Shown piece after piece: positions 8,229-17,500 of a stretch of DNA of 64,000 nucleotides. Below the pieces are notes generated by a model. It worked only from the letters and a program-made list of their open reading frames with translations. It ran no database searches and was not told the origin of the DNA. Position numbers and translations under genes: made by a program. Each line of letters opens with the position of its first letter. The first letter of the stretch is position 1. Source of the stretch: Micropruina glycogenica (lineage in GTDB: Bacteria > Actinomycetota > Actinomycetes > Propionibacteriales > Propionibacteriaceae); NCBI RefSeq assembly GCF_900289045.1, contig NZ_LT985188.1, forward strand, positions 3,720,001-3,784,000. The letters run 5' to 3'.

Positions 8229-9508
8229 GGCATCTCCTCTGTGGTGGGGTCGGCAACGGTGACCGAAACTGGGCCCGGACGGATCGGGAGGTGGATGGAG
8301 AGGGCGGTGCCCTCACCAGGCGTGCTCTCGATGTCGAGGCCGCCGCCGAGTTCGCGGAGGCGGGCTCGCATGAAACGCAGGCCGTAGCTCGATCCGGCGT
8401 CGGCGTCCTGTTCCCAGGCGGGCTGGTCGAAGCCTATGCCGTCGTCGATGATGTCGAGCCGCACGGTGTCGTCGGCGTCGACGAGGCTCATGACGACACG
8501 GGATGCTCTGGCGTGGAGGCGCACGTTCGCGAGGGCCGACTGTGCGGTGCGCAGGAGTGCGACCTCAACTTCGGTCGGCAGGATCGGCATCGAGTCGTCC
8601 ACATGCAGCTCGACCGCGAGTCCGGCCTCGTCGTGGGCGCGGTCGAGCATCCGTTGCAGTGCGGAGGCGAGGGCGTCGTCTTCGAGTTCCACAGGGGCGA
8701 GCGCGGCGACGATGCGGCGCACGTCGGCGAGGCTGTCGCCTGCGAGGGTCTCGACCTGTTCGAGGGTGCGCGCTGCGTCCGGGTCTTCAGTGCGGCCGGC
8801 TCCGGCGTGGGCGAGGAGTCGGATTGAGGAGAGCGCTTGGGCGATGGTGTCGTGAATATCGCGGGAGATGCGCGTGCGTTCGGCGATGGCACCCGAGTGG
8901 CGTTGGGCGAGCGCGAGTTCGTCCTGCAACTCGGCGGTCTCGGCCTGGACTCGGGTAAGCGAGGCGACGAGACGTTCCCTCTCGGCTGCTTCACGGAGCA
9001 GTTGCAGGTAGCCGCGTGAGATGCCGAAGGCGAAGATGCCGCCGATGAGGGGCCCGAAGATGTTGGCGTAGTTGGTGGTGCCGTGGTGCAGGATCGGGGC
9101 GACGATCACGACCGTGAGCACGAAACCCGAGAACAGCAGCCCCCACTTCAGCGGCAGGAGGTGCCCGACGAGGAGCCAGAGCAGGAACGCGAGCCAGACG
9201 AACTCGGCGGAGACCGCGACCGCGGCGATCCAGATCGCGGCGAACCCGAGCAGCCACCACACCGCCAGGCTGCGTGACCGGGTCTTCGACGGCAGGATCG
9301 TGCCCGCAGTGTGCCACGCGAGGATCGCGACACCTGAGATGATCGCCGCGGGCATCCCCACCCCGTCGCCGATAGCGCGGATGACCCCGATGACGGTCAG
9401 CACGACCGCCATGAGGTGCTGACCGATCTCCATCGCCCCCACCGTCGTCCCCGCGACGGCCGGGCCGGGCGGGTCAGTGGACGTCAATGGAAGGTGTACG
9501 AGACTCAT
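8225..9508 (-). CDS. Sensor histidine kinase, NarL/DesK type
   Basis: A 427-aa membrane kinase. Five or six helices (about residues 25-165) form the sensor, then a coiled coil ([19 protein letters not shown]..), a HisKA_3 dimerisation/phosphoacceptor domain ([15 protein letters not shown], His near residue 217) and an HATPase domain (NVRLHA.., [22 protein letters not shown]). There is no extracellular sensor domain, so it probably senses the membrane, as many intramembrane-sensing kinases do. The first ATG overlaps the MMPL gene end by 35 bases; a later start such as the MEIGQH methionine is possible. Confidence 0.88.
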   Translation of the reverse strand: MSLVHLPLTSTDPPGPAVAGTTVGAMEIGQHLMAVVLTVIGVIRAIGDGVGMPAAIISGVAILAWHTAGTILPSKTRSRSLAVWWLLGFAAIWIAAVAVSAEFVWLAFLLWLLVGHLLPLKWGLLFSGFVLTVVIVAPILHHGTTNYANIFGPLIGGIFAFGISRGYLQLLREAAERERLVASLTRVQAETAELQDELALAQRHSGAIAERTRISRDIHDTIAQALSSIRLLAHAGAGRTEDPDAARTLEQVETLAGDSLADVRRIVAALAPVELEDDALASALQRMLDRAHDEAGLAVELHVDDSMPILPTEVEVALLRTAQSALANVRLHARASRVVMSLVDADDTVRLDIIDDGIGFDQPAWEQDADAGSSYGLRFMRARLRELGGGLDIESTPGEGTALSIHLPIRPGPVSVTVADPTTEEMP

Positions 9509-11573
9509 GAGTCAATTCTCCCTGACGGGCATGCAGCTGTCCTGGCCACCAGATGCGATCCCCGGTAAGGCTGAAGATCGCGGGCACGATCACGGTGCGC
9601 ACCACGAGTGTGTCCACCAGCACGCCAATGCCGACGATGAGGCCGAGCTGTCCGAGGGTGACCAGCGGCAGCACGCCGAGCGCGGCGAACACGGCGGCGA
9701 GCACGATGCCGGCGCTCGTGATGACGCTGCCGGTGTGCGCGACTGCCTCGACCATGCCCGCACGCGTCCCCGACCGCGTGGCCTCCGTGCGCGCCCGATG
9801 GACCAGGAAGATCGTGTAGTCGATGCCGAGGGCGACCAGGAACAGGAACGCAAGGATGGGCACCTGGAGGTCAAGGGCCTGTTGGCCGAACAGCACCCGG
9901 CTCAGCCATGCCCCCGCCCCGATCGCAGCGACCGCGCTGGCGAGGTTCACCAAGAGCAACAGCACCGGCGCGACCAGCGAGCGCAGCAGGAACAGCAGCA
10001 CGAGGAAGCTCACCGCGAGCACCAGCGGCGCGATCAGCAGCAGGTCGTGCTCGTTGCCAGCCCGCGCATCCAGTTCAGTGGCGACCGCGCCGCCCACCAA
10101 TGCATCCGCTCCCTCGACCGGGTGCACAGCCTCGCGCAGAGAGGTGATCTGGGCCAGGCTCTGCTCCGTGCCGGGCGAGTACTCGCTGGTCACCATCACC
10201 TTCGTCAACGAGCCGTCATCTGTGGTGCCGGCGGGATGGGCGCGCACGACACCCTCGACCTCGCTTGCGGCTGCTGCGACCTCGCCCGCAGCCTCGCTGT
10301 CAGTGATGATCCAGATCGGCTGCGCCTCACCCGGCGGGAAATGCGCCGACAACGTCTCCAAACCCGTCGCGGACTCCGACTGCACCCGGAACTTCTCCAA
10401 CTGGTCCAAGCCGACCGAAGTGCCAAACAGTCCGGTCGTCATGACCGCGAGCAGCGCGAACCCCGCCAGCAGGCTCACCACGGGACGCTCCGACACATGG
10501 GTGGCGACCGCGCGCCAGGCCCGCCCCTGATTGGCTTCTTGTCCAGGTCGCGGGATGAAAGGCCAGAAAACTCGGCGTCCGCACACCGCGAGGAACGGCG
10601 GCAGCACGAACAGCACCGCGGCCAGCGCGATCAGCAACCCGAGCGCGGCCGGAACGCCGAGACCGCGCGTCATCGGGATTGTTGCGAACAGTAGGGTGAG
10701 CAGCGCGAGCACCACTGTGACGTTCGAGGCGAGGATCGCAGGCACCGTCTTCCGCCAGGCCACGCTCAATGCCGCCCGATCATCCTCGGTGCGCTGCAGC
10801 TCTTCCCGATACCGGGAGATCAGCAGCAGGGCGTAGTTCGTGCCTGCACCGAACACGAGCACGCTCACGATGCCCGCATCGAACTCCAGATTCCAGAACG
10901 ACCCCGCCGCCGCGGTGACCCGTCCGGCGAGCCCGTCGGCCAAGGCGACCACGATCAGCGGGATCAGCCACAGCACCGGCGAACGGTAGGTGACGATCAA
11001 CAGGACCGCCACGATCAGGATCGTCACCAACAGCAGCGTGAAGTCCGCGCCCTCGAACGCCGCCGCGACATCCGCGCCGAACGCCGGGCCACCCGTGACG
11101 TGCAGCACCAGCCCACCCGGTGCGTTCGCGCTGACCTCGCCCCGGAGTTCCTTGATGACCTCCGCAGTCTCGGTATTGTCCGCACCGACGGCGATCGGAA
11201 CAACGAGCACCGCAGCCCGCCCATCCGCGCTCACCATCGGCCCCGACGACTCGCCTGCCGCCTGCGCGTCGAGCACCGGAAGCAGACCCGTGAGGGCTTC
11301 AACATCCGCGTCGGAAAGCTCCGCTCCCTCCTCGCGGGAGGCCACCACGAGCACCGACTGGCGATCCGCGTTGGGGAACTGCTCCATCAGCTCGCTCACC
11401 TGCATCGACTCCGAACCCACCGGAGCCTGCCCGGTGCGCGCCGGTGCCTGCGCGCCGCCGAAAATACCGAACAACACCACCATCACGAGCACAGCGACAC
11501 CGAGAGCGATCCACGCGCCACCACGCGAGGTCAACCAATCAGGGAAGCGCGAACGAACGAGAGAACCTGACAT
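9474..11573 (-). CDS. MMPL/RND-family membrane transporter
   Basis: A 699-aa transporter of the MmpL type, typically exporting lipids or hydrophobic compounds. It has two halves, each with one helix, an extracellular domain (about 40-165 and 370-500) and a five-helix bundle. The N-terminal repeat has FGAGTNYALLLISRYREEL, and the C-terminal repeat LGIDYTIFLVHRARTEA and TGSVITSAGIVLAAVF, where Asp/Tyr residues mediate proton coupling in this family. Start ATG 11573 follows GGTGGAG at good spacing; upstream methionines lack this. It heads the operon with the two-component pair, DUF2871, MFS and DUF3817. Confidence 0.88.
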   Translation of the reverse strand: MSGSLVRSRFPDWLTSRGGAWIALGVAVLVMVVLFGIFGGAQAPARTGQAPVGSESMQVSELMEQFPNADRQSVLVVASREEGAELSDADVEALTGLLPVLDAQAAGESSGPMVSADGRAAVLVVPIAVGADNTETAEVIKELRGEVSANAPGGLVLHVTGGPAFGADVAAAFEGADFTLLLVTILIVAVLLIVTYRSPVLWLIPLIVVALADGLAGRVTAAAGSFWNLEFDAGIVSVLVFGAGTNYALLLISRYREELQRTEDDRAALSVAWRKTVPAILASNVTVVLALLTLLFATIPMTRGLGVPAALGLLIALAAVLFVLPPFLAVCGRRVFWPFIPRPGQEANQGRAWRAVATHVSERPVVSLLAGFALLAVMTTGLFGTSVGLDQLEKFRVQSESATGLETLSAHFPPGEAQPIWIITDSEAAGEVAAAASEVEGVVRAHPAGTTDDGSLTKVMVTSEYSPGTEQSLAQITSLREAVHPVEGADALVGGAVATELDARAGNEHDLLLIAPLVLAVSFLVLLFLLRSLVAPVLLLLVNLASAVAAIGAGAWLSRVLFGQQALDLQVPILAFLFLVALGIDYTIFLVHRARTEATRSGTRAGMVEAVAHTGSVITSAGIVLAAVFAALGVLPLVTLGQLGLIVGIGVLVDTLVVRTVIVPAIFSLTGDRIWWPGQLHARQGELTHESRTPSIDVH

Positions 11574-11631
11574 GCCATCAACTCCACCAGGGGCGGCGAT
11601 CCTGAACATCGCGGAAGAGGCTGAAACAAAG

Positions 11632-11649
11632 ATCAACCAAAAGATTGAT
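11632..11649. promoter_or_regulatory. Candidate operator upstream of the MMPL operon
   Basis: The inverted repeat ATCAA-N8-TTGAT lies in an A/T-rich patch 60-75 bases before the MMPL start. It is a plausible target for the operon's own LuxR-type regulator. The assignment rests on position and symmetry alone. Confidence 0.3.
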
Positions 11650-11684
11650 ACGGCCTTCACGTGACTCACTCGGTGTCGCCGTGG

Positions 11685-11932
11685 ACTCGGGATGGCCTGA
11701 CCGCCGAGTCAAGCGTCGAACAAATCACCGACGTCCTGCGAGAGGGGAGGTGAACCCCGCAGCGGGCCGCCGAGGCGTGACGCAGGCCGTCGGGGTGGCG
11801 GACGGGGTGCGCGATAACATCACCATTGTCGTCGATGCGGTGCAGGTGGCCGGCAGCACCGTGATAAGCGATCGCGACGAGGTCGAGCGCACCAGGCCGC
11901 GCGTCGCCGACGGAGTGTGGGAACGAGCATGA
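11685..11932 (+). pseudogene. C-terminal remnant of a PP2C-type Ser/Thr phosphatase
   Basis: The frame from 11682 reads DGLTAESSVEQITDVLREG, the end of the PP2C motif normally written L.C.DGLT followed by an inhibitory-loop helix. It stops at TGA 11751-11753. After a one-base shift near 11776 it continues as TQAVGVADGVRDNITIVV, the diagnostic G..DNITVV metal-binding block, and ends at TGA 11932, overlapping the ATG of the FHA gene. The N-terminal catalytic two-thirds are missing, because the transporter island begins at this point. PP2C phosphatases paired with FHA proteins are normal regulators in Ser/Thr-kinase-controlled secretion loci. Only the C-terminus remains. Confidence 0.72.
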
Positions 11933-13098
11933 GCATCAGTTATCAGCCTGGGGACTGGCTGATGTTCGTCGCTGCCACCGGAGTGGTCGCCGTGCCCCGT
12001 GTCTCTGCTGATCGAATCACCGCGCCGCTGTGGAGTCTGCTCGGCCAGGGGCAGCCTGAGTTGCCGCAACTCATCGATCTGCTCAGCGGCGGCTCTGTTG
12101 CGGGGGTCGGTTCGTTCGCAGTGCTGCTGCCCGGAGTGGAGGGCACCCGAGTCGCCCTGCGCGGCCCGGTGCGCGTGGTGGCGCGTGTCGCCGACAAGGG
12201 TGAAGAGACCATCAGCGCCGCTGGAGTGAGCACCTGGACCGAACGCGTCATCACCGGCTCCGCGTCGCTCGAGGCGCGGTTCGATTCCGGCAAGTCACCC
12301 AGCTACTGGCTGCCGGTGGACGCCGGGGTGGTGTTCGCCGGTGCGCTGCGTTGGGTAGCCGCCGGATCGCTACCGCCGGCCACTGATGACCAGTCGAACG
12401 CCGACGATCAGGGCGCTGTGACCGATCCGGCGGTAGTCGACGACGCGCCCGCCGAGCCTGCGCCTACGAATGACGCCGCGCCGCCGCAGCTGCAGGCAGC
12501 CGCCGACCCGGCCCAACCGGCACCGTCGCTGACCGCCCCGCCGAACCTGGCCGACACCGTGTACTCGCCCCGGCCCGGCGCGCTACAGCTGCCCCCGGCC
12601 GATCAGCTGGCGCCGCCTGCAGTACGCGGCGATCATGACGGCCGCACGGTCTCGATTCACGACCTTCGTCGTGACCAGCCAACCCCCGACCCGTCGGTTC
12701 CACCCACCCCGATCAACCAGTCGTCCACATCGATCGGCCGTGTTCGGCTCTCCACCGGTCAGGTCGTGTCCCTCGATCGTCCGGTGATCATCGGACGCCG
12801 CCCCAGTTCGACCCGCGACGGTGCCGCCGACCGGCCCCACCTCATCGTCGTCGAGAGCCCCAATAAAGACATTTCTCGTAGTCACCTGCAGATCCGGGCC
12901 GAGGGTGATGCGGTGTTGATCACCGACCTGCAGACCACCAACGGGTCGACTCTGCTGCGCGGCGGTGCCGAGCCGGTGCGGCTGCAACCGGGGGAACCGA
13001 CGCCGGTCGGTGACGGAGACGTGGTCGACCTGGGCGACGGTGTCACGCTGGTCTTCGAGGGGCTGGCCCGCCACCCCGGCCGGAGGCGTCGCCGGTGA
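11929..13098 (+). CDS. FHA-domain protein of the T7SS-like locus
   Basis: A 389-aa soluble protein. The N-terminal domain (about residues 1-150) is of unknown fold (opening SISYQPGDWLMFV). A long Pro/Ala/Asp-rich linker (150-265) follows, then a C-terminal FHA domain at about 268-372 with GRRPSS, the phosphothreonine-binding ISRSHLQI and TTNGS motifs. FHA domains bind phosphorylated threonines, so the protein probably recruits partners depending on kinase/phosphatase state. Start ATG 11929 overlaps the PP2C remnant stop (ATGA), evidence that both once formed one operon. It overlaps the next gene by four bases. No signal peptide or TM helix is seen. Confidence 0.85.
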   Translation: MSISYQPGDWLMFVAATGVVAVPRVSADRITAPLWSLLGQGQPELPQLIDLLSGGSVAGVGSFAVLLPGVEGTRVALRGPVRVVARVADKGEETISAAGVSTWTERVITGSASLEARFDSGKSPSYWLPVDAGVVFAGALRWVAAGSLPPATDDQSNADDQGAVTDPAVVDDAPAEPAPTNDAAPPQLQAAADPAQPAPSLTAPPNLADTVYSPRPGALQLPPADQLAPPAVRGDHDGRTVSIHDLRRDQPTPDPSVPPTPINQSSTSIGRVRLSTGQVVSLDRPVIIGRRPSSTRDGAADRPHLIVVESPNKDISRSHLQIRAEGDAVLITDLQTTNGSTLLRGGAEPVRLQPGEPTPVGDGDVVDLGDGVTLVFEGLARHPGRRRRR

Positions 13099-14477
13099 GC
13101 ACCGGTGAGTCGGGGCAGCGCTCCGCCCAACCGACGATCTGGGAGGTCGAAGACAAGCAGGTCACCGTCGAGGGGCTGGACGCGGCTGGACGACCCGACC
13201 CCGCCTACGCCGAGGCGTTGGGCCTGCTGAACGCACCGCTGGGTAGGCGAGCCCTCGCCCTGGTGATCGACTACTGCCTGTGGCTGTTGCTGCAACTGCC
13301 GTTGTGGCTCGGCGCGATGCCCCTGGTGTTCAAGCTGGCCGCCGGCGAGATCTCGCAGTACGGCTTCATGAACCACCCGAGCTTCGTGTTCAGCGTGGTG
13401 ATGGCGAGCCTGACCGTCGCCCTCAGCCTCGTGCTCGGGGTGGTGCAACTCGTGCTGCATTCGGTGCGCGGCTTCACCATCGGAAAGGCGGCCACGGGCA
13501 TCAGAACGGTCAACGCGCGCACGCTGGCCAAGCCGGGGTTGGGTGCCATTCTGCTCCGCCTGCTGATCGTGGGTGCCGCGGGGTTGGTGCCGCTGGTCGG
13601 TCAGGCGGGTTTTCTGGCCTCACCGCTCTTCGACGATCGGCGCCGGCAGGGTTGGCATGACAAGGCCACCGGGGTCTGGCTCGTCGACGTTCGCTTGGGG
13701 CTGCAGCCCTACGACGAGAAGCGCATGCGGGTGGCTCGCAAGATGGTGAAGGCCGAACCTGCGCCGCAACGCTCCGCTCTACCGTCGCTGGCCACCCCGC
13801 TCAACCCGGGCACCCAACCCACGTACCGGCCGGGCAGCCGAATCAGTGCCGGGGTGCTGGGCGTCGCCCGCCCCTCTCGGGAACACACCATCGTCGAGCC
13901 CCCGGAGTTGCCCCCGACACAGGCCGGCCCGAGCGAGCCCAAGCCGGTGGTCGAGGGCTACGTGCCCCCGGGACCGTTGGCGACACCGGCGCCGGGGACG
14001 GCCGCGCAGCCGCCGAGCACACCCGAGGCTTCCGCACCGCCGCCCGCCGCGACCCAGCCGGCCACCGCCGCGACCCAGCATGTCGTCGCGACCGGGCCCG
14101 TCGCAGCCGCCCAGCCGCAACGAATTCCGCCGCATCCTCCGCTGCCACCGCCGACCGGCTGCGCCCTGCGACTCGACACCGGCGAGCTCATCAGCCTCGC
14201 CACTCCGGTCGTGCTCGGCCGCAACCCCGACCCCCAGGGCCACCCGGGCGCCCGGGCCGTGCCCGTGGCCGATGACAGTCGCTCGTTGTCGAAGACTCAT
14301 CTTCTGGTGCGCCCGGTCGCCGGTGGACTCGAGATCACCGACTGCCACTCGACCAACGGGTCGGGGCTGGTGCGCGACGGCGTCGAGTACGGGGTGACCC
14401 CAGGCGTTCCGGTGCGCGTTGTGCTGGGCGACACGGTACGCCTGGGCGACCGAACGGCTGTGGTGATCCCGGCGTGA
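13095..14477 (+). CDS. RDD-domain membrane protein with C-terminal FHA domain
   Basis: A 460-aa protein. The RDD membrane domain at about residues 40-200 has the family signature LGRRALALVIDYCLW in helix one, a second helix at 88-115, FTIGKAATGIRTV after it, and a third helix near 152-175. A Pro/Ala-rich linker (240-350) leads to an FHA domain at about 352-455 with LGRNPDP, SLSKTHLLVR and STNGSGL. It probably tethers a phosphothreonine-reading module to the membrane near the secretion ATPase. Start GTG 13095 overlaps the previous stop (GTGA). RDD-FHA fusions occur beside EccC/EssC-like ATPases in actinobacteria. Specific partners are not known from the sequence. Confidence 0.87.
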   Translation: MSTGESGQRSAQPTIWEVEDKQVTVEGLDAAGRPDPAYAEALGLLNAPLGRRALALVIDYCLWLLLQLPLWLGAMPLVFKLAAGEISQYGFMNHPSFVFSVVMASLTVALSLVLGVVQLVLHSVRGFTIGKAATGIRTVNARTLAKPGLGAILLRLLIVGAAGLVPLVGQAGFLASPLFDDRRRQGWHDKATGVWLVDVRLGLQPYDEKRMRVARKMVKAEPAPQRSALPSLATPLNPGTQPTYRPGSRISAGVLGVARPSREHTIVEPPELPPTQAGPSEPKPVVEGYVPPGPLATPAPGTAAQPPSTPEASAPPPAATQPATAATQHVVATGPVAAAQPQRIPPHPPLPPPTGCALRLDTGELISLATPVVLGRNPDPQGHPGARAVPVADDSRSLSKTHLLVRPVAGGLEITDCHSTNGSGLVRDGVEYGVTPGVPVRVVLGDTVRLGDRTAVVIPA

Positions 14478-14529
14478 GACAGCATGTCGGCACCACGACC
14501 GATGAACGAATCAGGAGCCACGAAGACTC

Positions 14530-17500
14530 ATGCGGCTGAAACTGACCCTGCACCGGCGGTCCGGCGAACCGGTGGACGTGGTGATCACCGCCGACTCCAC
14601 AGCCACCGCCGGTGACGTAGCGCGACACATCGCCCTGTCTGACCCGACACGCACCTCAGTGGTCGCCGAGGGGGACGTGCTCACCCTCGCCGTGGCTCCA
14701 CCGACCGCCGAGCGGCTGGTGGCGTTGGAACCGGACGTGCCCATCGGTGAGGCGCCGATCGGGTCCGGCTTCGCGGCGTCCATCGTGAACTACGGGCCCA
14801 ACTACTCCCCGACGGGTCGTCGCGGAGTGGTGGGCGTGCTGCGCGTGGTCGCCGGCGCCTTGTCTGGGCGGGAGTTTCCGATTCCGTCCGGTCACGTCTC
14901 GGTCGGCCGCGACGCCAGCAACGACGTTGTGCTCGACGATCCTCTGGTGTCGAAGCGGCACGCCCGGCTCGAGGTCGGCAACACCATCGAGGTCGTCGAC
15001 CTGAACTCGGCCAACGGCGTTCAGGTCGACGGTGTCGCGGTGCAGCGGGTGCGCATCGACGAGGGCGAACCGTTCGTCGTGGGCGGCACGACCCTGGTGT
15101 TGCGGCTGGCCAGCTCGTTCGACGGGTCGGCCGACGACGATCCGGTGATCGAACGCGGCGGGGGACTGCTGTTCAACCGCAGCCCGCGGGTTGAGCTGCG
15201 TTACCCGGGCACGCAGTTCAAGCCGCCACGGTTGCCCACCGAGAAGATCGGCAAGGTGTTTCCGTGGCCGATTCTGGTCGCGCCGATCCTGATGGGGGTC
15301 GCCCTCTACGCCCTCAACGGCAACCCGCGCTCGCTGCTGATGATCGTGATGACCCCGATGATGGCCTTCGGCAACATGATCAACCAGTCGGTGCAGTCGA
15401 AGCGCAGCACGAATCACGAGTTCATGCTCTTCGAACGGCAGTACGAACAGTTGGAGGAGGACCTGTTTCGGGGCAAGCCCGAAGAGGAACGTGCCCGTAA
15501 CTCCGAAGCCCCGCCGGTGGCGGAGGTGTTCGAACACGCCATGCGCCTCGGCCCGATGCTGTGGACCCGGCGTCCTGAGCACTGGAACTTTCTGGGGCTG
15601 CGTCTGGGCCGAACCCGGCTGCCCGCCCGCAACGCGATCGGCGACGCCGAATCACCCGAAGGACTGCCCGAATACATCGAGCGGGTCGAGCGGCTGCAAG
15701 AACGCTACGCAATGGTCGACGACGTGCCGATCTTCGAGACGCTGGCCGATGCGGGGTCGGTCGGCATCGCCGGCCCGCCCGCCCCGGTCGCCGACGCCAT
15801 GCGGGGCCTCGCCGTGCAGTTGTTCGGAATGCACGCACCCAACGACGTGGTGGTCGTCGCATTCTCCGATTCGGCCTGGGTGCCCCAACTGGAATGGCTC
15901 AAATGGCTGCCGCACACCTCGAGTGACAGGAGCCCCTTTCACGACATCGCCCTGGCCGACTCGGCACCCACCAGCGCCGCCCTGCTCAACGCCCTGGAGG
16001 AGTACGTGCTGCGCGCCGAGGCCGGCCACCAAGAAGGTGAGCCGCGCGGGCCGTTCAAAGAGGACTGGCACCCGCTGCTGTACGGCACCGACGTCGCCCG
16101 CGCCGCCGGTGATCACAAGCTCACCCCTGAGTTGTCGGTGATCGTGTTGTTGACCAGCGACGCCCCGGTCGATCGTGGACGGCTCACCGACGTTCTCGAA
16201 CGCGGTGCCGACCACGGCATTCACGCCCTCGTGGTGTCGCCGACCGTCGAGTCGCTGCCGGCGGTCTGCCGCAGCTACATCGACGTCAGCCGCGGGTTGG
16301 ACGACGCCACGATCGGCCTGGTGCGAACCGGCCAAGAGTTTCAGCACATCGCCGTCGAGGGGGTTTCGCAGGACTACATGATGATGTTGGCGCGCCGGCT
16401 GGCACCCGTGGTCGACGCCAGCACCGTGGTGCACGACGCCTCAGACATTCCCAGCGCCGTGATGTTTCTGCAGTTGGTCGACCCGGGTATCGCCGACGAC
16501 CCGCAGGTGGTGATCGAGCGGTGGCGGCAGAACAACACCATCATCGACCGGTCGGCCACCCCACGTCCGCGTTTGAAGAAGGCCGGAACGCTGCGGGCGA
16601 TCATCGGCCAGGGCGCCAGCGACGCCATGGCGCTGGACCTGCGCACCCAGGGGCCGCACGCGCTGGTCGGCGGCACCACCGGCGCCGGCAAGTCGGAGTT
16701 TCTGCAGGCCTGGGTGCTGGGCATGGCGGCGGCCCACAGCCCCGACCGCGTGACCTTTCTGTTCGTCGACTACAAGGGCGGATCGGCCTTCGCCGACTGC
16801 GTCGGGCTGCCGCACTGCGTCGGCCTGGTCACCGACCTGAGCCCGCATCTGGTGCGTCGTGCGCTGACCAGCCTGCGGGCCGAGCTTCGTCACCGCGAGC
16901 ACCTGCTCAACCGCAAGAAGGCCAAAGACCTGCTTGAACTCGAGAAGCGGCAAGACGCCGAATGCCCGCCCGCCCTGGTGCTGGTGATCGACGAGTTCGC
17001 CGCTTTGGCCTCTGAGATGCCCGAGTTCGTCGACGGCGTGGTCGACATCGCTCAGCGCGGCCGGTCACTCGGCATTCACCTGATCATGGCCACGCAGCGT
17101 CCGGCCGGCGTGATCAAAGACAACCTGCGGGCGAACACCAACCTGCGCATCGCCCTTCGCATGGCCGACGAAGCCGACTCGCGCGACGTGGTCGACGACC
17201 CCGTCGCCGCCACGTTCTCTGCCGCGATTCCCGGCCGTGCGATCGCCAAAACCGGGCCGGGACGGCTGGTGCCCTTCCAGTCCGCCTACGCCGGCGGCTG
17301 GACGGCGCAAGACGAGAGCGCGGTCGCCGAGGTGCGGGTGGCGGAGCTGCGGTTCGGCAGAAGTGCCGACTGGGAGCCGGATCGTCCGGCCGACTCCGAC
17401 GCCGAAGAAGACGATCTGGGCCCCAACGACCAGAGCCGCATCGTCGCGAACCTGACCCGGGCCTTCGAGGTCGCGGGCCTGCAACTGCCGCGACGCCCGT

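Noticed and set aside
9477-10694. 405-codon plus-strand frame opposite the MMPL gene
   Set aside because: The translation is Gln/His/Arg-rich with no motif, while the minus strand encodes an unmistakable MMPL transporter.
11640-11700. Second attachment site (tRNA-Ala 3' end) at the right edge of the island
   Set aside because: I looked for GGTTCGAATCCCC-like sequence here and did not see it; the island edge instead cuts into a PP2C gene.
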